Assembly: GCA_032158295.1 (NCBI GenBank)
Contig: CM063243.1
Coordinates: 9,636,302 to 9,700,301, forward strand
Length of the DNA: 64,000 nucleotides
Origin: Pycnopodia helianthoides
Lineage: Eukaryota > Echinodermata > Asteroidea > Forcipulatida > Asteriidae
Reading direction: 5' to 3'
The position numbers and the translations under genes are program-made. Of this stretch, positions 48,501 to 60,500 are shown piece after piece. Below the pieces are notes generated by a model that saw nothing but the letters and a program-made list of their open reading frames with translations, was not told where the DNA came from and did no database searches. Position 1 is the first letter of the stretch; the number at the start of each line of letters is the position of its first letter.

Positions 48501-51500
48501 GGCTGGTAAAGCAGAATGCACTACCTTCCCAACTTTTTAGGAAGCAATTACGGTTAAGTGCCTTGCTCAAAAGTACAAGTGTCATGACCGGGATTCGAAC
48601 CCACACTCTGCTGCTGACAACACCAGAGCTTGGGTCCGTTGAACTAGACCGCCTGGCCACGACATGCCACGAAGGAGGTTTCGCCGGACGGCTGAAACCC
48701 CCAACAAGCGATAGAAAGGACTTTTTCTCCTAAAGTCCCAGGACTATTATTTGTCTGAGTAACTTACCAACGTGGTGTCCTTTGGTTCTAGTTGTTTGAT
48801 ATGGTGCTGCTTGGTGGGCACCATCAGGAATGTAAGGGAGCCTGAAAGTGTACTCTGTCAATGAGAGGAAAAAAGTAGATAACCAATTAAAGGTATGGTC
48901 AACAATGAGCAATGAACGTTTCTTAATCCCAAAGCTCTGTTGATTTTTGTTTCTTGATACCCTCGGTCCAATTTCACAGAGCTGCTTAAAGCACATTAAA
49001 AAAATAGCTAAGCTCAAAACAATTTTGCTAACCAGAATAAGGTTGGCAACCAAAATACCAAGCAACTTGTACCATCTGTGCTGGCCTGCTGCTCATTTTT
49101 GCTTTAGTAGATTTCTGCTTAAAAGCAGTTTCATGAAATAGGGCTGAGTGTAACAGGCATTATTTCCTCTCAAATACTGCCATTGGAAGAGAAATTTTCT
49201 TAATTTCAATTTGCCGAAACAAAACAATCACTAATGACCATGATGCACAAAGTCCCTCAAATTACATAAGCCCTTAGTTGGTGTTATCTTGACTAATTCT
49301 AGTTCTTGAAGTGTTCACAGTTTTGTTATTCGGTGTACTTCCTGAAAAAGAAAGGACTGCAGTGAACTTGCTTCACTAAAAACCAATGATATCTTATAGA
49401 CAATGTAATCCTTGTTTTAAAAAAAGAGTGACCTCATACATTCTAGGGCCTTTCTGGCACGCAAGATACTGCATTGGTCATCCACTGTAGTTTTGAAAGA
49501 TAGATAAACTATGCCAGCCCGCAATATGATAATGTGCAGTGAACACATAAAGTACACACATGCACATGGTTGATCCAGTGCAGTTGTGCCACCATACACA
49601 ACCTGTGCTGTTGAATGGTTTCAAATGGTCGGTCAACTTCGCTGGAAAATGGTAGCAGGAGTAGGAGGGTTAAGCAATGTTATTTCACCAATAACACTAG
49701 GCGCCTTGCCCCTCAAGTATTTCAGTATTTTATGGCTGGATCCATTTGGTTAGTTTTATGCTGGTCCAACAGCTTTTTTGTGAATCCACAGTGTAAGATT
49801 TCCTGAAGTTCTCGTCAAATTTCATTTGTATGGGTCTTGAATTCAAAGCAATAGGAACTATCTGTGCCATCGGGGAAGTAAAGAACTAGCCAGCCTGACC
49901 CCCTTGGAAAATATTTGTATCGGTGTTTTAGTTTGCATTTGCACCATAGCAGACCACAAGTACTCACCATCAGATCACAAATTTCATTGACGGATTTGCC
50001 TCGGATGTCATGGCCGTTGATCTCCAGTATCTCATCACCCTCATGCAGGAGGCCGCTCCGCTCTGCCATTCCACCTTTGATTATTCTACCGATCAGGATC
50101 GCCTCCCCGTCATTCAGAATGGTAGCACCCTGTCCAGAGAAGAAGGGAAAAAAAACAACAATGTCATTTCAAACTCCGCCAAAAGGAGAGTTTCCACTCA
50201 GGCCTGATACTCCACAGAGGTAACGGAGAGACTTTTGGAGATGCTAGGCGGCAGCCGACTTGGCAGGTACAAGTAAATCCATTGTTCTCTGGGCCAAGCG
50301 TGTGCGCACGCTCAGAATGTTAACCACGGCCCAATTTCATAGAGCTGCCTACGCAGAAAAACATTGCTTACAAATTTCCTGCTTAGCAACAACGAGCAGG
50401 ATACCAGTCACAAGTTGTACATGTAACATGGTATTTTGGTACCTTATTCTAGTAAGCATAATTTTGTTGTGCTTAGGGTTTTTTTTTGGTGTTGAATTGG
50501 TTGTGTGAAGTTGGGCTCTGGGCCCAATTTCATAAAGCCTGTAAGCACAAAAAAATGCTTTGCACAAACAAATATTGCTTACCAGAAACTGGCTACCAGC
50601 CAACATTCCATAAAGTTTACACTGTTGCGACTGGTACCCCACTCATTTTTTGCTTAGCAAAGAAATGTGTTAAGCACTATTTTCTGCTGAACAGCTTTAT
50701 GAAATTGGGCCCTGGTAAGTATGCTGCCAGCTAGCACCCCCCAGTTCCCCACTGCCTCCATGCCTCTGGTCAGGGCATTGGTGCCCCTTGGAATGTTCAG
50801 GTCAAAATGTAAGTTCCCTCATAAGGGTGCCTTTTACAAAAGAAAAAGCTGCCCTGCCCTCTACAAGAACAAAGTACCCAGCCTGTCTTCTGCATCATCT
50901 AGAATGGTACGTACAATCAATATTGCATCAACATTGAGGAAAAGCTCAAGGCTAGAAGCATTTAATATCTTTTACACAGTGAAGCCATCCCTCCCTGCAG
51001 ATTTGTGAAGATTTGTGAAGTTTTCTAGAACAACAAAATATGTAAAAGCGGTAATTTCAAAGCCTCCAGAAATCTCTAAAATCGCACCAGAATGCAGCAG
51101 AGAGCACCTAAAACTCACAATTTACAGTGACTAAACATTTGCTTCAGGCAGTAGTTTTACAGTGCTTTGAGAAGCACTCAACTAGTTAGCCAGACCACTT
51201 ATAGACTAAATTTGTATCAGCCCTTGGAGAAATGTTTTCTTCTTCCACTGATCTCTAACTGTTACAGAGTTCTCCCAAGGATTTTATCAAACTGGGGGCT
51301 TTTCTGGTTCACCGCCCAAAGATGCTTTTTAAATTTTGTATAGCATGTTGTGGCCGAGCGGTTAAAACATTGGACTCAAGTTCTGGAGGCTGAGTCATCG
51401 GGTGTGGGTTTGAATCCCGTCATGACACTTGTGTCCTTGAGCAAGACACTTTACTATAATTGCTTCTCTTCACCCAGGGGTAAATGGGTACCTGTGAAGG

Positions 51501-54500
51501 GCAGAGATGGTACTTGTGATTGATTTAGCTAGGTGCACTACGGCAGCACAGGCTGTATACTCCCAGGGAGCTGAGATGGTTTAAGGAAAGAAATTAATGA
51601 CCCAGTGACCAGGGTAATAATGTATGTAAAGAGCATTGAGAGTTCTCCCAGAACTGAAATGCACTCTATAAGAACGTCATATTATGATTATAACTATTAT
51701 TTACACACAGTTGGCCAACAGACCACTGTCGTGCGAGGACACTGCATCTTGTGCAAAACACTCAGTAAATTCAGTCAAACTGTTCAACTTTTTAAAGTTT
51801 AGCACAAAGGCTTACCAGTGGTTCGTTTGTCTTATCAATGCGGACGATCTTGACAGAGTCATCTTCAACCATATCAGAGTCTCGGTCTTCTTCTAGCTCT
51901 TCAGGTCCTAGCATCACCGTGGGATCCCTGGAGGCAATCTTGTCATGTGTCTTCAATAGAGACTTTACAGAGAGAGAGAAACAAAACAAGGAATCCAAAC
52001 ATTACCAGGGACGTAGTTGCACAAAAATGATAAATGACAAGTAAATACACAGTTCTTATTTAGCGTTTTTATTATACCGAGGGCATCTCAAAGCGCTCAT
52101 TATTTTTTCCACAAGGTATGCAGAGCTATGTTCAAATTATACGACCCGTATGTTTACATAGCACCATGTAATTGTTTATATTAGGTGCTGTGGTGCAATC
52201 TGCAGCCAACGAACCCACTGGGGCGAACCCCTTCTCATAACGATAAGTGTACTGGGTTCTTTTACGTCCATTACACAACACACGAGACCTGTGGCTTTAC
52301 AACCCATCCAAAGGACGAAGCAATAATGGTTAAGTGTCTTGCTTAAGGACACAAGGGTCAAGACCAGGATCTCGAACCCACACTCTGCTGATCAGAAATT
52401 TACACCAGAGCTCCAGTCATGTGGGCTTGACCGCTCCACCTTGACATGCCATAAATCCTGCCCAGGGATAGAGTCCCCTGAGTATACAGGATGTTACATT
52501 GCAGGGGTTCACAGACTTCTAAATTAGAATCTTCATGTAGGTTTGGTCATAACAAGCAGCGGGAGTCCTTCGTAAAGTTCTAGCCTGTATTTATGCAACT
52601 TCACTAGGTTCCAGAACATCTGAAGGTGGAATGAGATCAATGAAAAATCTCAAAATCAGGGGAAAAAAAAACCTCCTGACAAGACACAGGCCTGCCTTAC
52701 TTTAAAAACTTTTTACACTCAGAACACATTTTCTACAATTCTGAACTCCACTCACAGGGTTCTGCCCAGGATTTCTTTAGTGGGCGGGAAAAATGTGTGA
52801 GACCCGTGCGAGATGGATCAGTTACACTGGTAGATCATATAAATAGACTCAAACCAAAGAAGTACTCAATATTTATGGCTTTGGATACCATTTATTACTG
52901 GTAATTACCCAATTTGACATTTCGCTGAAAACCTTTGAAAGGATATTGCAAGTTTAATTCCATTACTTGCCGTCGGGCTTGCAAAGTTTTGATCATTCAC
53001 ACAAATGTTAACATTACAGAAATTGACCGATGAACTTGCTTGCCATCAAACACATGAAGATCTGATTACAAAGGCAATTTGAATTCACAACAGCTTTGAT
53101 CTTATTTTGCTCACTGTCAAGTAAAACAAACATCAATTCAAATGTAGTAATGTAGTCATACAGGAATTCAAGAGTGACGACAATTTAGGCGCTGTTTTGC
53201 CCGCCATCAAGTTGATTGCTAAAAGGTTAACGAGATCATTTGGCACAAAAAATCTACAACTTCACAACCCTAGTTACAGCTTGTGTATGCATTATCTCAC
53301 ACATGTACATGTACTTACTGTAATACTGAAGTAGTAAAATGTAACCAATTGACATGTTGCTGACCTCGCCAAGTTGACAACAAAACACAAGCAAATCAAA
53401 AAAGGAAGATAATGGAATTTGTTGAACCCCCCCCCCCCCCCCCTCTGGACACAATTTATACAGAAACCATCTGTTCTGAGAAAAATTGATGAAAAACAAA
53501 TTAAAGTAAAAAAAAAAAAACATGAATTAAGTTTGATAGAAAACACGCTTTAGGCCTGGGGACCCACAAGCTCTGCTTTACAGTAAGTAGAATCAGCTGA
53601 ACAGAAGCAGACAAATCTGCGCTTAACGCAGCTTGTTTCACTGATTTGTTTATTTCTGTATTGTTCATTGGTGCACCCATGATCAGAGGCATAAACAACA
53701 CACAAACATCTCTAAAGACAAAAGGTGTGGACTCCAGTAGTAAAAATTGTCTAATAAGACAAAAGGTGCGAAGTAACTATTACTAATTTAACTAGCGGAA
53801 CCATATTATTTGACCTTTCTGGGCACGAGCGAAGTCTGCCCTGACTGGGATATAAATAGAGCTCGTGTCTTGCCTTGTGTTCGGACTTGTGACTTGACTT
53901 GACATGACTTGTGACCATAGTGACTTGTGACTTGACTTGACTTGATTGGACTAAATGACTTGTGACTGGACTATAATGACTTGTGACTTGACTTGACTTG
54001 ACTTGTGACTAAATGACTGGACTTGTGATTGGACTATAATGACTTGTGACTGGACTTGTGACTGGACCATAATGACTTGTGACTTGACTTTGTGACTGGA
54101 CCATAATGACTTGTGACTGGACCATAATGACTTGTGACTGGACCATAATGACTTGACTTGTAATTGGACCAATATATGACTTGTAGACTTGACTGCCAAC
54201 TCTGGTTTTCATTGACCAATCTTCTCTCTCCAGCGCATAGAGACCTCTCTTGGTGAATATATCTATATAAAAGATGTCTTATTATCATAATAATATTGTG
54301 TAAACCTCACGAGGGAGGAGTGTTTGGCTCCAAGGAGTGCCCTTGTTGTGGTCTCAACGTTTCTCCTGAAGACAAGCAAAGTATTCTGCTCCAAACATGA
54401 AGACCACAACAACAACTTTTTCAGAGCCAACACTCCTCCGAAAAAAACGTCAACATGGTTGTTCCCGCAAGTTGATAGTAATAGCTACTTCCTATTAACC

Positions 54501-57500
54501 ACACCATGCAAAGCTTCAAACGCCACTTTACGACAAAAGGCAATGTACGAGTAAATCGGCATGGAAAGAAGCCCCCAAACCATAAGACAAGTTCACTTCC
54601 GGTTTGAAGTTAAGAGTCCCTTAAAGTTTTGAGGCGCCTGCTGAAGCACAACTACCACCATCGCCCCAAGGTTTACACACGACAACATGAATAACTTATT
54701 TAAACAAGCCTCTGGGTTCTGTGCCAAACCATACAACACAAACACCTCCTCTTCAGAAAAACCATGTTTATGGATGTTTCCCATGGAGAGAGGTGAATGA
54801 TAGATGACTTTTAAGGGAGTCAGTTCCCCCCCCCCCCCCCATCGAACCAATCGACATCCGACAGGAGTACTTGGCAAACCCCAAGGCACGTATTAAACAT
54901 TTAAAATATTCCTTGAAGTTTCCTTTCGTCAAAAATAGCATATCCTGTTGATGAATACATGGAACAGAATGAAAGGACCGACTGGTAAAAATTAGCTCAT
55001 CTGTGACTACATGTATTAGAGTGTGATCGTTACAAAAATGAAAAATCCTGGGGGAAAACTGCTGGCAATATCTCCTTCATTCAGAAATGAAAATCCCTGG
55101 CTTCCATTTTAAAGGCTTGACAGACAATTTACAACAAAAATAGGGTGGTCAGCCTGGTTCTCTACTTTGTCTAGAGGATGAAGTCACCTGAACTTCTTAG
55201 ATGTTACATATTTGGGAGGATTTACAGACTTGATATCACCATGAAGAAAGAATAAGAGCAGTGAGCCTGGTTTTCCTCTTGGTCTAGAGGGCCACTGAAC
55301 CTCCTAGGTGTTATATTTGGGAGGAGTTACAGACTCTCTACATTATCATGAATAGAGAACTAGGGTACTGGGGCTTGGGTCTCCTCTTGGTCTAGAGGGC
55401 CACTGAACCTCCTGGGTGTTACATTTGGGAGAATTTACAGACTCTCTACATTATCATGAATAGAGAACTAGGGTACTGGGGCTTGGATCTCCTCTTGGTC
55501 TAGAGGGCCACTGAACCTCCTGGGTGTTACATTTGGGAGAATTTACAGACTCTCTACATTACCATGAATAGAGAACTAGGGTACTGGGGCTTGGATCTCC
55601 TCTTGGTCTAGAGGGCCACTGAACCTCCTGGGTGTTATATTTGGGAGGATTTACAGACTCTCTACATTATCATGAATAGAGAACTAGGGTACTGGGGCTT
55701 GGATCTCCTCTTGGTCTAGAGGGCCACTGAACCTCCTGGGTGTTATATTTGGGAGGATTTACAGACTCTCTACATTATCATGAATAGAGAACTAGGGTAC
55801 TGGGGCTTGGGTTTCTCCTTGGTCTAGAGGGCCACTGAACCTCCTAGGTGTTATATTTGGGAGGAGTTACAGACTCTCTACATTATCATGAATAGAGAAC
55901 TAGGGTACTGGGGCTTGGATCTCTCCTTGGTCTAGAGGGCCACTGAACCTCCTGGGTGTTACATTTGGGAGAATTTACAGACTCTCTACATTATCATGAA
56001 TAGAGAACTAGGCATCACCTAACCACAGCCGCCAATTCAGATACAGTCTTAGTGTGATGAGTCTGATCCATTGTGAGTAGTTCTGTGCAATGGTGTAGCA
56101 GTCATAAACTGATGAGCCAGTGAGTTTGCTCGTACAGTCCATTAATTTTTAGTCACCTTGAGGAAACTATAAACAATTCTCAAGGCTTTTTAATCTCATG
56201 CCCGGCTATTCCAAAGTGTATGAGCTCAGCAGAATCGTTTTGTCACCAATTTGTTGCAGGACTCTCTCATCTATTCAAAGCAGTTTCAGCCAGTACCCGT
56301 AATCCAAAGGTAGCAATCCTATGACTGTCTGCTTTATTAGTTGATCATGTTTCACATGATAAAGTTGCAATTGGGAAAGAGAAAGAGGTAAGGAGTTGAT
56401 GCACAGAAAGTTTGATGACATAATCTAACTTAGGAACGGTGTATGATTGTTTTTGGCAATCTTTCAAACGGCGACAGACATGGTTGAGAAAATATTTTGA
56501 AAGAGGCCACATCTCTAAACAAACTAGCTTCCAAGGAAACATGTGATAAAAATAGCCCATGAAAAGTTATACGTGATCCAAAACGGATTATCTAATCATG
56601 TCACAACTTTCCGTGTACTATGACATGGTCCCCACTACATCGATCACAACTATACTGGAGTTGTATATAAAGAGTCTGTACACCAGTCGAAGTGCTTCAA
56701 AACAGATTATTTGCTCATGTCACAACTTTCGGTGTACTACAACATGGTCCCCACTACGTCGATCCCAACTATACTCGAATTGTATATGAGGAGTCTGTAC
56801 TCCAGTCGAAGTGCTTCAAAAGATTTTAATGGTACTGAACACTAGAGTATCAGTAGATCTTTGGTAAGGTCAAAATTCCAAAAAAAATCTGGGTTACCAA
56901 AAAACTGAGTGCAGGTTTCTTTCCTTCACGGGTCCCAGAACTGATTCCATGCTTGTAAGAAAGTTGTACAGAGTGTATGACTTCACCTTACCTGTTGACT
57001 GTACACCAGAGAGCCAGGCTAGACCAGTATACCTCCTCCCATCATGTCTGGTGGCCCAGTGTGAAATGGCCAGTGTGAGAGGCCTGGCTGCTCAAGAACA
57101 AAACCCCCAAACCCAGACCCAGCAGAAACACCTTGATCAAACTGCCTCGCTCCACGGTGATAATAAACAGAACTACACAAGTCCCACCCAGCATGACCTT
57201 TGACCTTTCAAGAATGCCTCTCCACAAGGTTCAGAATCAATGTCTGTTTTTACTATCTGCACGATATGTGTGGGGGCTTGGATTGGGAGAGTCAGCGGCC
57301 TGCAGCATTAGTATCAACTTGACCTTCACTGCACCTCTAAACTTTATGTTGACATCAAGGAGAATGTTGTTTGATTTATGCGCACTGAATTATCCTGTCA
57401 GATCCCAGATAGGCTGATTCTGTACACAAGGACTAACACTAGTGCTGAAAAGCTCTCCCCAGATATCTCAAAGCCTCCACATTTTATTGCTAACTGCTGG

Positions 57501-60500
57501 CCGCTCACTTCCAGCAAGTCTATGTACTGTTATAGGAGTTAAAGGTACCACACATGATTGGTGGAATAACAATGGGACACTTTTGGTGACGCTAGGCAGA
57601 ACACTCAAAAATTTGCGCATGCTCAGAACTACCGATGAAAATTACCCGGTAAGTCTGCTGCCACCTAGCACTCCAAAGTCTCCCATTGCCAGAAAGACAC
57701 TTTGGTCCCACGTACATTGCTTTAACGCATGAAGGAAACAAGCGCACGCACTTTCACTGGTCCCGATGTTCAACTATGCGTGAGACATTACACAGTCTAT
57801 AAATAAGCCAAAGGGCCATTCCCGAGGGGGATAACACAGTATTGTTCAGGGGGAAACAGACCATAACAACCAAACTGTGCTAACGATTAATCACAATTAT
57901 TTTTCCCAAACTGATCACCAGTCCTTTATTCAAGAGTTGATGAGACCAGCACCGGTAGTAATGTGTTTTTCCGAGATGAGAAAATAGTTGACGGTGTCAG
58001 ATAGGCATTTTTTTTTCCCCCGTCACACACGTTGTGGCCTTGATGGATCAACTGTATCGAGAGTGCATTGACTGTAATTCCAAGAAGATACATCCATCAC
58101 AGTAACACCAATTCATTAGACCATAAATGACTGCATTTTCTCTACGCCAATGAATCCATCAACAACGCCCCCCCCCCCCATAAATCCACGACAATGACAC
58201 GACTGCACTTTCCAGTGGAGAAATCTATCAAAGCACGAAGGAATCTTTCTGTATGGACCTCATCTCCCCGGCCAGAGTGTATCAACAAGAACTCACTCGA
58301 TTACCCCAGAAAACTGGGACTTCCTACTAAGACTAATTGTAGAAATAGTTGACACTGCTACACATGTACTGTTCTTCTCTCACAGTTTGGCTCATATCCA
58401 GGCATTAAATTGTATTTTCACGACCAAAAATAACTTCTGATTCAACGAGACACGCTCGCTGAGGGGTTCCTGATGGACATGGAAGCTCGATAGCTGGGCA
58501 ATTACATTCCCGTTTGCCCAGCCTTTAAGTGGGGGAAAAATTACAGAAAACAAGCTATGCTGATTCCCAACGTCTCTGAAATAAACAAGTGCACCAGAAC
58601 ACACCAACTTTTTAAATCCAAAATAAGAATAACAACAATAATGGGCATTTATTAGACACTTTTAAATCATCCAAGTGCCAGGCAGTATTACAACCCCTGT
58701 CCATTTATTAGGCCAAAATCATCCCTGATTCCATCTCAACTCCTTAGAGTATGCAGCCCCAACAGCCACATTGGCCAACATGTAGCAATAACAGTTGTAA
58801 CCTTTGCAGGTACCCACTCTCTTGAGCCCAGTGTGCCAGGCTGCTTTACGCCTCCAAGCTCCCTCATTGATGACGACCAAAATAAACCACAAAAGTGTAG
58901 TGTCAATGACATACGTCTTAATAAAAAAAGGCCAACTTTGTTGATCCCTGTTCAGGACACTCTCAAGCCACCCAAAATTAAACATGACATGTATTATCAA
59001 GCAACACAACTTCCGTCTGGTTGACAGTGTGCCTTCCTGGAAAACTATCATTCTCAATTATCCAGGCACCAGCCTGAATGGCCAGTACACAAGTCCCCAC
59101 CGGTGTCCAGCCATGGATAATGAATACAGCGCTAACTCATCCATCAAGCACAGTCCCACCATCCTCCCAGGCACCAGCCTGAATGGCCTGTACAATCACA
59201 AGTCCCCACCGGTGTCCGGCCATGGATAATGAATACAGCGCTGATCATCCATCAAGCACAGTCCCACCATCCTCCCAGGCACCAGCCTGAATGGCCAGTG
59301 CAATCACAAGTCCCCACTGGTGTCCGGCCATGGATAATGAATACAGCGCTAACTTATCCATCAAGCAAAGTCCCACCATCTTCGAACAGATTCATCCTGA
59401 ATTTGAAACGCATAAGAGATTGACATACTTTCTGCATGACTTGCAAGGCCCAATTTCATAGAACTACTTTAAAGCAGAAAATATTGCTTATCAATTTTCT
59501 TCTAAGCAGAAATCAGCAGGATGCCAGTCACAAATTGGACATAAGACAAGGTAGTTTGGCCGGTAACCTTATTCTCTTAAGCATACATTTGTTTTGCTTA
59601 GCTACTTATTGTGCTTAGGCGGCTCTATGAAATTGGACCTTGGGCCCAATTTCATAGAGCTGCTAAAGCAGAAAATATTGCTTTTCAATTTTCTGCTAAG
59701 CAAAAATCAGCAGGAGACCGGTCACAAATTTTACATAAGACATGGTAGTTTGGCTGGAAACCTTATTCTGGTAAGCATAGTTTTGTTATGCTTAGCTACT
59801 CTTTGTGCTTAAGCGGCTCTATGAAATTGGGCCCCGATGATCAGTATACCACGCCATACTTAAAATTCTCCATGGCTTAGAAAGATAAAAAGAAAAAGAA
59901 GCCTATCATTTAAACCCTAAGCCACTACTAAGCTACAACCACTTTAGGTATCTGCCTAGTCTTGGAGGACTCGCCCTTACCACTAGTCCGCCGTACTTTG
60001 TCCAGTAAAAACTGGTATGAAACACCACCTCTCAACTTGCCCTGTGGGCTACTAAAAAAAACTGTGCAACCTACTTGTTCAGTGTGCATGTTGCGTTTCA
60101 AAACTGCTCAACAAAACTGTTTCTCGTTGGAACTGTTGAGTTGAGTCAAAAAAGAGTGTTGAGTCAAGACTAGTGCCTACCAACCAACCACTGTGTTACG
60201 TGATTTAAAGCAGTGTTATCAATATTAGTACATGGCTAAATACAGCCTTTATTTCGCCTGTCCTCCACCAGTTATCTTTGGTATATCAGTCAAGTGGTTT
60301 ACTCTAAATGCTCTGTGCAGGGAACTGCCACCCTCTTGTGTTGACATACATTATGGATTAAACCTGCAGGAGCATTACAATAATTATTTCCTTTCCTTCT
60401 CTGTGGCCACTAGAGGGCGCCAAATACATAAGTTGTCTTGTTTGGATTTTCTGTGTGTGCAAAGTGCTGTTTGTTTACAAAAAGAGTGGCCTTGTACTTT

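Larger units (their letters stand above)
50225..50750. mobile_element. MITE (ends gctaggYggcagc) split by two foldback insertions
   Basis: The left half is gagacttttggagatgctag plus gcggcagc and gcgcacgctcagaatg. The right half is ggtaagtatgctgccagcta. An uninterrupted relative is at 57574-57684. The halves are separated by copies h and i of foldback family 1 (50338-50712). Confidence 0.72.
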
